Shown in pieces: positions 1 through 11,567 of a DNA stretch of 64,000 nt (position 1 is its first letter; every line of letters starts with the position of its first letter). The stretch comes from Achatina immaculata. Taxonomy: Eukaryota > Mollusca > Gastropoda > Stylommatophora > Achatinidae. The stretch lies in the NCBI GenBank assembly GCA_009760885.1, contig CM019718.1, forward strand, positions 25,518,133 to 25,582,132. The letters are read 5' to 3'. The translations under genes were made by a program, and so were the position numbers. The notes under the pieces are model-generated. The model did not search any database, was not told the DNA's origin, and was given only the letters and a program-made list of their open reading frames with translations.

Positions 1-120
1 AACCGAAGAGTTGTACGTAAATATATACAGATACAATAACTGAGAAATGTACGTAAATATAAACAGTTATAATAACCGAAGAGTTGCATGTAAATATAAA
101 CAGATACAATAACCGAAAAA
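1..120. repeat. Short 37-bp minisatellite, about 3 copies
   Basis: About three copies of a roughly 37-bp unit with core GTACGTAAATATAAACAG followed by ATACAATAACCGA. The copies differ by a few substitutions. The array runs off the left edge of the window, so its full length is unknown. Confidence 0.8.
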
Positions 121-189
121 TTGTGCGACCTCAACTTGCACATATCACGAAAATTTGCCTTAAAAGTTCTTCTCTATCACAAACAATAC

Positions 190-325
190 TAATCTTGCAA
201 ATCTTGCTTCTGTAGGAACCAGGCACCTATTTCTACAGCTAATTGAGTGGGATTCTCGGTCCGGATTTGAACCACCGACTTTCGCTGTGAGAGGCGAGCG
301 CACTAACAACTACATCACTCAGGTT
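190..325 (-). mobile_element. tRNA-derived SINE fragment
   Basis: Read on the minus strand, this stretch has a tRNA-like head: a degenerate A box near GTAGTTGTTAGTGCGC and a clear B box, GGTTCAAATCC (plus-strand GGATTTGAACC at about 276-286). It is followed by a non-tRNA body that includes the complement of AGGCACCTATTTCTACAG. The same arrangement recurs at 55715-55835 in the same orientation, so this is a dispersed SINE and not a functional tRNA gene. No intact acceptor stem is seen. Confidence 0.65.
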
Positions 326-339
326 TCCAGTATAAACGG

Positions 340-1685
340 CTTCACCTGTCTATAATTCACCATCCCTAGTTCCGGTGACATCTTTGACACCATGGTCTAA
401 ACTCTACAAGAGTGACCCCAGGCGTCAGTCTCTTTCTATTCATGTTGCGCCTCGTCTTCGTCTAAACTTATATTTAGTCTGTCAAGATGTCAAAGATGAC
501 GCTTTTCACTTTAATAATATATTTCAAATCTTCATCTAGAAAATAAAAACATCAAACCAGATGTCATTAGATGGGTAATAACTGACCGACAATAATTATT
601 GCACATTAGACAAGTCCATATGTGCTCGAATCTCGCACTGGAAAATACAAACACGGTACATTCACTCCGTAGCACCTAAGATAATCCAGAGGAATGGAAG
701 CGGCACCTTTCAGCCGCAGAACTCATTAAGTCTTATTTATGAATCCGCGTTGGTATTTCTAATGGCCATTTCTGTTGCTAAAATCTGATATGAAATGCTT
801 TCTGGGTTTTTAAAAATCCCTTTCCTCCCGTCATTAATGTGACGGATTACAACTAGTTTCTAATACTAATCTCGGCAATTAAGACCAAAATATTATCAGG
901 GCGGAGCTTTCATGGGAATTTAGGAGTGGATAACTCACTTATTCCTTGAATTTATTTCATTGTACGTGTATGGTGGTGCTGTCTTTTTTTTCTGGTGGTG
1001 GCCAAAAATGAGAAAATTTGCAAGAACTCTAAATACATTCAGGCCTAGTTTATCGAGTAAATATTTAAAGTGATCATCTGTTTCGTGCAGAAACAGATCC
1101 TCTTGAATGAAAGACCTCTGTAATTTTTGGAAATGGATATCATTGTATAATGTGCTTTCTTCTAAGAGTCCCATTTGCGGAGTACTTTGACATGTCATTT
1201 TCAATATCGTGGGTGAAAAATTAATTGCAGAATACACAACTGCCGAAATTTCTTTTCTAAAGTTAATACGATAAAAGGATATCAGTTTTCAGAGAAAAAA
1301 AAATGACGACCGCGGTAAAACTGGTTCTAGTAATGAAAGTAGATAGAGGCGTATGGTTCAGTTTTACATAAAAAAAAAAAGATAGAAAGATTGAGGAAAG
1401 TGCGAAGGAACAAGAATGGAAGATAGTAAAGTGACCACATATAAATGAAGAACATAAAACAATCCAATATTTCGGCAAAGGGCTTTTTCGGTGATCACAT
1501 TAAAAAAGAACACAACAGATAAATACAAGAAAAATAGATGAAAAAATTAACCGCTCAGTTTTTTCTTTTGGGTCTCTTCCTCGTTCGAAAGACGGGCACC
1601 GATATTACATGCATGGTGACACTGTGTAACTAAAGAGTGAACATGTATGACTTCACTTAATAATAAAGGATGCTAGGCTAATATA
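340..1685. other. Intergenic sequence without recognisable gene
   Basis: AT-rich single-copy-looking sequence. The only open frames are short (100 and 71 codons on the minus strand at 935-1237 and 1263-1478), without recognisable motifs, signal peptides or splice contexts. I see no RNA gene or repeat family that recurs elsewhere in the window. Confidence 0.5.
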
Positions 1686-1687
1686 AT

Positions 1688-1805
1688 CTAAATGCCGTGC
1701 CACGTGCCGTAGGCGATCATTTCTCTCCACAATTCCCTGTCTTTAGACTTGATTATGAGATCCACCGGTGACTTTCTTCCTACCCACACTGACAGCCCAT
1801 CCAGT

Positions 1806-1864
<59 letters not shown>

Positions 1865-2265
1865 CTCCCTCTATCTCTTCTTCCCTCAATTTTTCCAGTT
1901 GCCACAGTGTATTCTAATTTCTCTGATCTTTGCTATAATTTGCCTTTTAACTCCAGCTTCTCTTAAGACTTCTTCATTGGTTTTCTTAGCTGTCTATGGT
2001 ACCTACAACATCCTTCTTATGAACCACATTTCCATGGCCTCCATTTCTCGCTGTACTCTCTTATTCATAGACCATGCTTCACACCCATAAAATAAAATTG
2101 GCTCGATGTAACATTTAAGTGCTCGGAATCTTATTTCCACTGATATGGATCTGTTGCACAAGATGTGTCTCATTGTCTGGAATGCTGACTTGGCCTGAGC
2201 ACGTCTGACATTCTTCCCTTTATCAAACAACTTTTACTCTGTTCCAGACATTCTACAAATATGCT
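1688..2265 (-). mobile_element. LINE family C tail (RT C-terminal region), 5' truncated
   Basis: The minus strand encodes the region downstream of the reverse transcriptase palm of a non-LTR retrotransposon. The readable run at 2230-2003 includes YIEPILFYGCEAW and [10 protein letters not shown], the same signature as the longer copy at 38446-39175 ([23 protein letters not shown]). A (CT)n microsatellite at 1809-1861 interrupts its 3' part. The copy at 3800-4180 is a close relative. I assign it to an RTE-like endonuclease/RT group by resemblance only. It is 5' truncated and non-functional. Confidence 0.8.
1809..1861. repeat. (CT)n microsatellite
   Basis: Roughly 26 perfect CT dinucleotides inside the LINE-C tail. 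The homologous site in the copy near 3925-3960 is an imperfect CT-rich tract, so the dinucleotide probably expanded after insertion. Confidence 0.95.
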
Positions 2266-2283
2266 GCTCACATAACAAACATA

Positions 2284-2712
2284 ATTAACAATAAAGTAAC
2301 TACATACACATAAAAATGACTAACTACATACACGTATAAATGACTAATATAAATGGCTAACTACATACACATATAAATGACTAATATAAATGGCTAACTA
2401 CATACACATATAAATGACTAATATAAATGACTAACTAAATACACATATAAATGACTAATATAAATAACTAACTACATACACATATAAATGACTAATATAA
2501 ATGACTAACTACATACACATATAAATGACTAATATAAATGACTAACTACATACACATATAAATGACTAATATAAATGACTAACTAAATACACGTATAAAT
2601 GACTAATATAAATGACTAACTACATACACATATAAATGACTAATATAAATGACTAACTACATACACATATAAATGACTAATATAAATGACTAACTACATA
2701 CACATATAAATG
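2284..2712. repeat. 37-bp minisatellite, about 11 copies
   Basis: Tandem array of a 37-bp unit made of ACTAACTACATACACATATA followed by AATGACTAATATAAATG. Copies are highly homogeneous, with a few C/A and G/A variants (for example ACTAAATACAC in two units). The array begins and ends with partial units. Confidence 0.95.
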
Positions 2713-3795
2713 AGTATCTACCAAACAAAAACTTCAGTACTATTCAGAATAAACAATTAACTGAATTCGGTGTCTGTAAGAGCAGGCTAAAACAACTTTT
2801 TTTAAAAGTTTTATGATTCATGGAGGCATGTAGTCGACATCAAATAGATAATGGAAAAGTTTGTAACTGTAAGGAAGGAGTATAGATGATATTGAGGGAA
2901 CCCCAGTCTACTTCTTGTGGAGAAGTTTCATGTCACAATTACAAAGAGTAACAAAGGGAAGCTGAAAAATTATGGATGTTAATTCCCTCCCTCCCCCCGC
3001 TGAAACTGGACATCTTCACTTTTTTGTTAATAGATAAGAAATAGGATGAGAAAGCTCGAATCATTTAATGGCGCAGTTTTATCATGAACAGCAATTCTTT
3101 TCGACCTCCAGTCAACCCATATTTTTGAAAAAAATGTACCCGGCAAGCTCTGTTGAGGAAATGGACCTGAAAAGTTGTCTAGACGGCGAGGCATACCGGA
3201 TTGGCTATAACAGAAATGAATGGGGAAAAAAGGGTCCCATACGTAATTCATTAACGTGAATATGGGACGTATCCCGATTCATAGTGTTAGAGCACTTGGG
3301 TGGGGGGGGGGGGGGTGTGCTGTCCCATTCTCTTTGTATTCATCAGTTGTTGATCACACATAAGGAATAACCGTACAAGAATTCTTCTTTTTTTTTGTTG
3401 TTAGTATTTGTAGCTTTCTACCAGGGAATGTTTTTGTCATAAATCTGATTTACTTTATGTTGGTGTTCTACGGACGTATGACCTCTTGAGAAATAAATTA
3501 CTCTTTCTCATGTTTCTTTGTATTTTCTGTCCTAGATGATCTTGTAAAGTCAAAATGACCGTGTTTTTGCTTCTTTATTTAGCAACTTTTTATCCAGCGT
3601 GTTTTCTTCTCGTGGATTTTATATGATCGTTGTACTTTTAGTGAAAGCACTCCGTACCTTTCCAATCATCTTTTGACGAATAGTTTTACTGTGTTCTTGC
3701 TTTCACGCTTTCCTAATAAGCTACTGCATATTTGAAATGATACAACAGTAACAATAGCAATAATAATAATAGTAATAATTAATAATAAAAATATT
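2713..3795. other. Intergenic sequence without recognisable gene
   Basis: AT-rich sequence with a G homopolymer of about 13 bases near 3302-3315 and short ORFs on both strands at 3027-3259 that overlap each other and show no family features. I do not recognise a gene here. Confidence 0.5.
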
Positions 3796-3799
3796 CAAT

Positions 3800-4180
3800 C
3801 AATCAAATGCCTTGCCGCCTTGCGTAGGCGACCATTTCTCTCCAGTTTCCTGTTTCTTTGAATTGATTATAAGCCCGGTCAGTGACTTTCTTCCTAGTCA
3901 CACTGACAGCCCATCCAGTAACTTCTCTCTCTGTCTTCCTCTGTCTCTCCCTCCTTCAATTTTTCCAGTTGCCACGGTGTGTTCCAATTTTCCTCTTTTC
4001 AGGAAATGCCCTAAATAATCTCACTTGTCTGCCTCTGCTATAATTTGCCTTTTAACTCCAGCCTCTCTTAAGACTTCTTCATTGGTTTTCTTAGCTCTCC
4101 ATAGTATCTTTAACATCCTTCTTATAAACCACATTTCTATGGCCTCCATTTCTCACTGTACTCTTTTATTCATATACCAT
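3800..4180 (-). mobile_element. LINE family C tail, second copy
   Basis: Closely matches the 1688-2265 copy, including the shared plus-strand string GTAGGCGACCATTTCTCTCC and CACTGACAGCCCATCCAGT, so both derive from the same LINE subfamily. It is truncated within the C-terminal domain (minus-strand equivalent of [13 protein letters not shown]) and runs into the microsatellite cluster that follows. Non-functional. Confidence 0.75.
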
Positions 4181-4181
4181 G

Positions 4182-4239
4182 TATTGTTATTATTGTTATT
4201 ATTATTATTATTATTAAGAAGAAGAAGAAGAATATTCTC

Positions 4240-4308
<69 letters not shown>

Positions 4309-4336
4309 CATCCATCCGTCCGTCCGTCCGTCCGCC

Positions 4337-4374
<38 letters not shown>

Positions 4375-4390
4375 TTATCTATCTATCTCC
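4182..4390. repeat. Compound microsatellite cluster
   Basis: Successive short tandem tracts: (ATT)n, (AAG)n, (CTAT)n of about 18 units, CCAT/CCGT units, then (CTGT)n. Tracts pass from one motif to the next through single-base changes, suggesting stepwise birth. Open frames here (YLSIYLSI type) are translations of the tetranucleotide and not genes. Confidence 0.95.
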
Positions 4391-4802
4391 TCAACAACAT
4401 GAATATAAAAATTTACTCGTCACTAATTTCTGTTTCAGAACATTGGCACGACGTTCAGAGAATCTCGTGTAAGTCTCGCATCATTTTGTCTGAGTAAGAT
4501 CTTTTGACGCTTTGAAGAAGACCATCTTCACCGTCTTTCTCCACCACCAGATGAGGATAAACGGACAGCAATAACCAGCCGCTAACCTGTGTACCTGTAC
4601 TGTGACCTTTAACCTGTACCCCTCTAACCTGTGTACCTGTGGACTAAAGTGCTGGAGAAGTTCATAATAGCAGTGTGTATGTGTGTGTTTAGAGACTTCA
4701 TAGCGCTGTATCATGTGTGAAATTTAAATAGAATATAGGAACTTGGATGAAAGATTCAGTCATCTATCAGTGATTTTCAAATTGTGAAGCACATCGGAAC
4801 AA

Positions 4803-5777
4803 ATGCCTGCGCTGGACGAGAGTGAGGAGAAACCGCTCCATTTATCTATTGAGAGTTTTGGTCTTCCTTTCAACACGCGCCTGATTCGTAACCACGAGCC
4901 CGGCAGTAAACATTTCTTCAATGGCGGAAGTAACCATGGTAACCATGTCAACAACAAAGAGGAGTCGGATAACGGACAATTTTATTTAGGTAAAAATTAC
5001 AAGGACTCTTTGGCAGAAAAAAAGAAACCAGAGTCTCCAAGTCTAACATCTGGATCAACGTCCAGCATGGCCCACAAGTTGCCTCACATCGATATTTCCA
5101 AAAACCGAAACATTAATCTAGTATGGAGTAAAAGTTCTGGTCGCACGAACTTGCCTTATGTTTCTAGAAGCAAAGAACATCATCCACAGAAACTCGATCG
5201 TTCACCAACGTATATTGCAAATTTGGACATTATTGGCAGACATCAGGATACCCCGGGCGCTGTGAGCTCACAAACACGACATGCGACATTAGCCATCAAC
5301 CAAAGTACCGACACAGTAATTCCACTTCTCACAAAAGTCGAAGACAAAAATCGATTTAATCTTCCAAACATATTTCAGCACAGAAAAGTTAATAACTTCA
5401 TCACAAGTACTTCACCCATCACGAAGAGTTTTGTTGGTACCAGTAGGGACTCAACCCCTTTCCTTTTCAAAAGAGAGCCAAGTTTCCTGAGTCTTTCCAG
5501 AAACGATTTGTCCCTGATTGGCAAACAGTCTAAACTGAGCCACAGAATCGAGCCCAATGTCTTGCAAAGATCAGGAACGCACATTTCTCCTCTTCTTTTG
5601 CCAGTCCCAGGGCACGTGCGCTTAAATATACCTGCGAAGAAAATCCGCACGAAGAAAGACGAGGAACGCAATGAGATAGAAGATTCCGTGAAGGAAAGAT
5701 CTTTGAGAGAAAATGTAGAAACAGTAGATATTCAAGAAGCTGGCTATGTAACTTCTGAGAATCCTGGGGAAAATTAG
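4803..5777 (+). CDS. Unrecognised 324-aa ORF, possible host gene
   Basis: This is the longest non-repetitive open frame in the window and is not made of tandem repeats or retroelement sequence. It starts MPALDESEEKPLHLS, with A at -3 of the ATG, and ends at TAG. The protein is hydrophilic, rich in Ser, Asn, Lys and His, and has no transmembrane segment or signal peptide, so it looks largely disordered. Lys/Arg/Glu-rich segments near residues 280-310 (KKIRTKKDEERNEIEDSVKE) could form a charged helix. I recognise no domain and assign no function. A GTAAGT donor-like site at about 4470 upstream could belong to a 5' untranslated intron, and a donor-like CTATGTAACT near 5745 leaves open that this is only an exon. 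No AATAAA is obvious just downstream. It could be a lineage-specific gene or a chance ORF. Confidence 0.55.
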   Translation: MPALDESEEKPLHLSIESFGLPFNTRLIRNHEPGSKHFFNGGSNHGNHVNNKEESDNGQFYLGKNYKDSLAEKKKPESPSLTSGSTSSMAHKLPHIDISKNRNINLVWSKSSGRTNLPYVSRSKEHHPQKLDRSPTYIANLDIIGRHQDTPGAVSSQTRHATLAINQSTDTVIPLLTKVEDKNRFNLPNIFQHRKVNNFITSTSPITKSFVGTSRDSTPFLFKREPSFLSLSRNDLSLIGKQSKLSHRIEPNVLQRSGTHISPLLLPVPGHVRLNIPAKKIRTKKDEERNEIEDSVKERSLRENVETVDIQEAGYVTSENPGEN

Positions 5778-6065
5778 CTTCATGAACACCGTTTTACTGG
5801 ATTAAGGAAGAACATAAAAAGATTAAGTCCTGAAACAGTTGTTTGTATAGTCTATTTAGTCAACAGAAACATGTAAAAGCTAATCTTAGCTGCTATAAAA
5901 TTCGTGAACAAAACACATCGTTCCCAGAAAGTTTCTGTGGTCTGATAGCTAACTCACGTGGGAGACACATTGACCAATAGGACAGTTGTTAACTACATAT
6001 ATGGCAGTAGATATATGTGAACAGGGTAAGGATGTAGTGTCTTTGTAACAAGAGGACGGCCTTCC
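5778..6065. other. Sequence downstream of the 324-aa ORF
   Basis: Single-copy-looking sequence between the ORF and the MITE. No polyadenylation signal or RNA gene recognised. Confidence 0.4.
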
Positions 6066-6067
6066 TT

Positions 6068-9000
6068 ACAGCAGAGGTTCTCGACTTCTCAGGGCTCAGT
6101 CCTTCTTTTTCAACCCATGCTGCCCCAGTATCCTCCCCTATATATTAAATCATCTTCCTATGTGGAAAACTTCATGTCAAGTTCTTCCGCTGGAAAAAAA
6201 AATTCCTTCTCTTAGTCTCCCCCTTAGACTTCTTATTCCTCCACCTTAGACTTGTAATTCCTCCCCCCTTAGACTTCTAATTCCTCCCCCTTAGACTTCT
6301 AATTAGTCCCCCCTTAGACTTCTAATTCCTCCCCCTTAGACTTCTAATTCCTCCCCCCTTAGACTTCTAATTCCTCCCCCTTAGACTTCTAATTCCTCCC
6401 CCTTAGACTTCTTATTCCTCCACCTTAGACTTCTAATTCCTCCCCCTTAGACTTCTAATTCCTCCCCCTTAGACTTCTTATTCCTCCCCCTTAGACTTCT
6501 AATTCTTCCCCCTTAGACTTGTAATTCCTCCCCCCTTAAACTTCTTATTCCTCCACCTTAGACTTCTAATTCCTCCCCCTTAGACTTCTAATTCCTCCCC
6601 CTTAGACTTCTTATTCCTCCACCTTAGACATGTAATTCCTCTCCCCTTACACTTATAATTCCTCCCCCTTAGACTTCTTATTCCTCCACCTTAGACTTCT
6701 AATTCCTCCCCCTTAGACTTCTAATTCCTCCCCACTTAGACTTCTAATTCCTCCCCCTTTAGATTTCTAATTCCTCCCCCTTAGACTTGTAATTCCTCCC
6801 CCTTAGACTTCTAATTCCTCCCCTCTTAGACTTCTAATTCCTCCCCCTTAGACTTCTAATTCCTCCCCCTTAGATTTCTAATTCCTCCCCCTTAGACTTG
6901 TAATTCCTCCCCCTTAGACTTCTAATTCCTCCCCCTTAGACTTGTAATTCCTCCCCCTTAGACTTCTAATTTCTCCCCCTTAGACTTGTAATTCCTCCCC
7001 CTTAGACGTCTAATTCCTCCCCCTTAGACTTGTAATTCCTCCCCACTTAGACTTCTAATTCCTCCCCCTTAGACTTGTAATTCCCCCCCCCCCTTAGACT
7101 TGCAATTCCTCCCCCTTAGACTTGTAATTTCTCCCTCTTAGACTTGTAATTCCTCCCCTCTTAGACTTCTAATTCCTCCCCCTTAGACTTGTAATTCCTC
7201 CCCCTTAGACTTCTAATTCCTCCCCCTTAGACTTGTAATTCCTCCCCTCTTAGAATTGTAATTACTCCCCCCTTAGACTTGTAATTCCTCCCCCTTAGAC
7301 TTGTAATTCCTCCCCCTTAGACTTGTAATTCCTCCCCTCTTAGACTTGTAATTCCTCCCCCTTAGACTTGTAACTCCTCCCTCTTAGACTTTTAATTCCC
7401 CCCCCCTTAGACTTGTAATTCCTCCCCCTTAGACATGTAATTCCTCCCCCTTAGACTTCTTATTCCCCCCCCCTTCAGACTTGTAATGCCTCCTCTCTTA
7501 GACTTCTAATTCCCCCCCCCCCTTAGACTTGTAATTCCTCCCCCTTAGACTTGTAATTCCTCCCCCTTAGACTTGTAATTCCTCCCCTCTTAGAATTGTA
7601 ATTACTCCCCCCTTAGACTTGTAATTCCTCCCCCTTAGACTTGTAATTCCTCCCCCTTAGACTTGTAATTCCTCCCCTCTTAGACTTGTAATTCCTCCCC
7701 CTTAGACTTGTAACTCCTCCCTCTTAGACTTTTAATTCCCCCCCCCCCCTTAGACTTGTAATTCCTCCCCCTTAGACATGTAATTCCTCCCCCTTAGACT
7801 TCTTATTCCCCCCCCCTTCAGACTTGTAATGCCTCCTCTCTTAGACTTCTAATTCCCCCCCCCCCTTAGACTTGTAATTCCTCCCCCTTAGACTTGTAAT
7901 TCCTCCCCCTTAGACTGTAATTCCTCCCCTCTTAGAATTGTAATTACTCCCCCCTTAGACTTGTAATTCCTCCCCCTTAGACTTGTAATTCCTCCCCCTT
8001 AGACTTGTAATTCCTCCCCTCTTAGACTTGTAATTCCTCCCCCTTAGACTTGTAACTCCTCCCTCTTAGACTTTTAATTCCCCCCCCCCCCTTAGACTTG
8101 TAATTCCTCCCCCTTAGACATGTAATTCCTCCCCCTTAGACTTCTTATTCCCCCCCCCTTCAGACTTGTAATGCCTCCTCTCTTAGACTTCTAATTCCCC
8201 CCCCCCCTTAGACTTGTAATTCCTCCCCCTTAGACTTGTAATTCCTCCCCCTTAGACTTCTTATTCCCCCCCCCTTCAGACTTGTAATTCCTCCCCTCTT
8301 AGACTTCTAATCCACCCCTTTAAATTTCTAATTCCTCCTCCTTAGACTTGTAATTCCTCCCCTCTCAGACTTCTAATTCCTCCCCCTTAGACTTCTAATT
8401 CCTCCCCCTTAGACTTCTAATTCCTACCCCTTAGACTTCTAATTCCTCTCCCTTAGACTTCTTATTCCTCCCCTCTTAGACTTGTAATTCCTCCCCCTTA
8501 GACTTCTTATTCCTCCACCTTAGACTTGTAATTCCCCCCTCCCTTTACACTTCTTATTCCTCCACCTTAGACTTGTAATTCCCCCCCCCCCTTAGACTTG
8601 TAATTCCTTCTAATTCCTCCCCCTTAGACTTGCAATTCCTCCACCTTAGACTTCTAATTCCTCCCCCTTAGACTTGTAATTGCTCCCCCCTTTAGACTTG
8701 TAATTCTTCCACCTCAGACTTGCAATTCCTCCCCCTTAGACTTCTTATTCCTCCCCCCTTAGACTTGTAATTCCTCCCCTCTCAGACTTCTAATTCCTCC
8801 CCCTTAGACTTGCAATTCCTCCCCCTTAGACTTCTAATTCCTCCCCCTTAGACTTCTAATTCCTCCCCCTTAGACTTGCAATTCCTCCCCCCTTAGACTT
8901 GTAATTCCTCCCCCTTAGACTTCTAATTCCTCCCCCCTTAGACTTCTAATTCCTCCCCCCTTATACCTGCAATTCCTCCCCACTTAGACTTGTAATTCCT

Positions 9001-9575
9001 CCCCCTTAGACTTCTAATCCCTCCCCCTTAGACTTCTAATTCCTCCCCCTTAGACTTGTAATTCCTCCCCCTTAGACTTCTAATTCCTCCCCCCTTAGAC
9101 TTCTAATTCCTCTCCCTTAGACTTGTAATTCCTCCCCCCTTAGACTTGTAATTCCTCCCCTCTTAGACTTCTAATTCCTCCCCCTTAGACTTGTAATTCC
9201 TCCCCCCTTAGACTTCTAATTCCTCCCCCTTTAGACTTGTAATTCCTCCCCTCTTAGACTTGTAATTCCTCCCCCTTAGACTTCTAATTCCTCCCCCTTT
9301 AGACTTGTAATTCCTCCCCCTTAGACTTCTAATTCCTCCCCCTTAGACTTGTAATTCCTCCCCCTTAGACTTGTAATTCCTCCCCCTTAGACTTCTTATT
9401 CCTCCCCCTTAGACTTGTAATTCCTCCCCCTTAGACTTCTTATTCCTCCCCCTTAGACTTGTAATTCCTCCCCTCTCAGACTTCTAATTCCTCCCCTCTT
9501 AGACTTCTAATTCCTTCCCCTTAGACTTGTAATTCCTCCCCAAGAAACCACTTGCCTTTCAGTTGAGAACCACTG
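6068..9575. mobile_element. hAT-like MITE containing the 22-bp array
   Basis: The left end reads CAGCAGAGGTTCTCGAC (about 6070) and the right end GTTGAGAACCACTGCC (about 9560-9576), whose complement is GGCAGTGGTTCTCAAC. These imperfect inverted ends match the CAGTGGTTCTCAA-type termini seen in hAT-like non-autonomous elements and resemble the element at 14758-14970. No 8-bp TSD is convincing, so the copy is probably old. Almost all of the interior is minisatellite. Confidence 0.5.
6213..9540. repeat. 3.3-kb, 22-bp pyrimidine-rich minisatellite
   Basis: About 150 copies of a 22-bp unit with core CCCCCTTAGACTTGTAATT plus CCT. Variation is mainly GTAATT/CTAATT/CTTATT and C-run length (5 to about 12). 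A higher-order period of about 340 bp is visible: the rare variant TAGAATTGTAATTACTCC occurs at 7251, 7591 and 7933, with matching neighbours. The minus strand carries a run of five or more G roughly every 22 bp. No ORF of interest. Confidence 0.97.
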
Positions 9576-9579
9576 CCAT

Positions 9580-10045
9580 TGGCGTAACCACAAGTGACGC
9601 AATGGAGACCAGTCAAGGAAGCCCTAATAACGCAAAGGAGACCCGTCATACATAATCAGCTGGACGTTGATTATTGCTTCCAGAAAGCATCGAAGCTGAT
9701 CTTCTCTGCTGCCCGTGATCTCGCTCGTTATTAACGATGATTTTTCCTTTCAGAACTCATTAGTTTGTACATTTGGATTTACAGACAAAAAAGTGATATT
9801 TTCTTCCAAAAATATATTTCTTAATACATCAGTTTTGATGTTTTAACATTTCCCCCCACATAAAGAAGGTGGTTCAGATATCAGGCTCAATTTTTAGTAC
9901 CTTAAATGTTGAATAATGATTTGTTCTGAGCTCCATTTGAGCACGAGTTATTGATGATATTTCGTTAGGTATAAACTGTTCGTTGCCTAACTCTTTGTGA
10001 GCGATGAGTACAAAGTTGGAGAACGGGATTACGTTGCAAGAGAGT
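9580..10045. other. Intergenic sequence
   Basis: AT-rich sequence with no ORF, repeat family or RNA gene that I recognise. Confidence 0.4.
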
Positions 10046-10047
10046 GT

Positions 10048-10428
10048 GTCTAGAAAGTAATGTAAAAAAAAAAAAACTGTCTAGAAAGTAACGTAAAAGC
10101 TATGTCTAGAAAGTAGCGTGAAAACTGTGTCTAGAAAGGAATGTAAAAATTGTGTATAGAAAGTAATGTTAAAACTGTGTCTAGAAAGGAATGTAAAAAT
10201 TGTGTATAGAAAGTAATGTTAAAACTGTGTCTAGAAAGGAATGTAAAAATTGTGTATAGAAAGTAATGTTAAAACTGTGTCTAGAAAGTAATGCAAAAAT
10301 TGTGTATAGAAAGTAATGCAAAAATTGTGTATAGAAAGTAATGTTAAAACTGTGTCTAGAAAGTAATGCAAAAATTGTGTCTAGAAAGTAATGCAAAAAT
10401 TGTGTATAGAAAGTAATGTTAAAACTGA
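10048..10428. repeat. 25-bp minisatellite with alternating variants
   Basis: Units of about 25 bp, GTGTCTAGAAAGTAATGTAA with AACT, alternate with GTGTATAGAAAGTAATG variants, giving a 50-bp dimeric higher-order repeat in the middle. The 71-codon minus-strand frame across it is only the translated repeat. Confidence 0.9.
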
Positions 10429-10715
10429 GTCACAGACCTACCTCCACGAACATAGACATACATACATAAACACTCAAATGTATACATACTTATCCACGTC
10501 CCGCTTTACGATGTCCCCGCTTTACGATGTTTCACTTTTCCGATAGTCCGTCCAGTGACTTCTTATTGCAAATTTACAAATAATTTTTAGAATATATAAC
10601 ATTTGTAACTTTTAGAATATATAACATTTATTTAGTGTAAAACTACTTATTTAAAGTCTTTTTTACAAATTATATGATCAATGTACTTTACCTTTTTTAA
10701 TATTTTAAATATGCC

Positions 10716-11215
10716 TGTCTTATCTTATATCTTATATCCTTCCCGTGCCGTTAAACGTCACATAGGGCTCCAAAGGTAGTTCGCCAATTTTTCCTGTCTT
10801 CGGCGAGCTTTTCAACCTCATCATGGGATTTTAAGCCTATTAATTTTTGGCCTCTCTTAACAATGTCCTATTTAGAGTTTCACGTGGTCTGCCTCTTTTT
10901 CTTCGGCCTGTTGTTTTTCATTTGATAGCTTGTTTTGGGGTTCTCTGATCGTTTCTTCTCATCACGTGACCAACATATGTCCATCTCCTTTTCCTGACCA
11001 CCCATGAGATCGGTTGTTGTTCAGTCATCTGTCTTATTTCTGCATTGTTCTTGCATTCGTTCCACTTGATGCCGAATATTTTCCTTAGGCATTTGTTTTC
11101 AAAAGAGTCTAATTTCTTTTCTATTTCTTTAGTTGTTTTCCAGCGTTCCCATGCATACATGAGGTTGGATATTACATTTTAACTGAATAGCCTTAACTTG
11201 GTTTTTGCCCTCTCG
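10716..11215 (-). mobile_element. LINE family A tail, 5' truncated
   Basis: The minus strand encodes the LINE-A C-terminus (WERWKTTKEIEKKLDSFEN, KCLRKIFGIKWNE, RRWTYVGHVMRRND at 11160-10918), homologous to the longer copy at 18880-19895. The 3' end is the conserved non-coding tail, seen on the plus strand as TATATCCTTCCCGTGCCG, found in all A copies. 5' truncated and broken. Confidence 0.85.
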
Positions 11216-11217
11216 AT

Positions 11218-11356
11218 ATTCTTATATCTTATATCCTTCCCGTGCCGTTAAACGTCACATAGGGCTCGCAAAGTAGTTCGCCAATTTTCCCTGTCTTCGG
11301 TGAGTCTTTCAACCTCCTCAAGGGATTTTATGCCTATTAATTTGGCCTCTCTACTG
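11218..11356 (-). mobile_element. Very short LINE family A 3' fragment
   Basis: A second, tail-only A copy directly abuts the previous one. It starts with the same 3' terminal sequence (plus strand TATATCCTTCCCGTGCCG at about 11229) and stops after the segment homologous to TATGCCTATTAATTTGGCC. Two adjacent 3' ends in the same orientation imply two separate truncated insertions or a local duplication. Confidence 0.8.
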
Positions 11357-11567
11357 ACTATGAAATACCGTAATGACATTCGATTTACGTCCATTTGATT
11401 TGCCTACCGGCAAGGCCATCAGAATATAACGCCTCGTCGGTAAGCGAGGATCACCTGTATAAGTGCTTGTATGTGTGCGTGTGTACTTTGTGTGCTCATG
11501 TTATCGATATTACGCTCTGTGTGTACGAAAATGTATATTTTTATTACATAGATTTAAATTTCTTTTA

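Noticed and set aside
6213..9540. Telomeric or centromeric satellite
   Set aside because: The 22-bp unit is not a known telomere repeat and the array is bounded by MITE-like ends. Nothing in the window supports a centromere.
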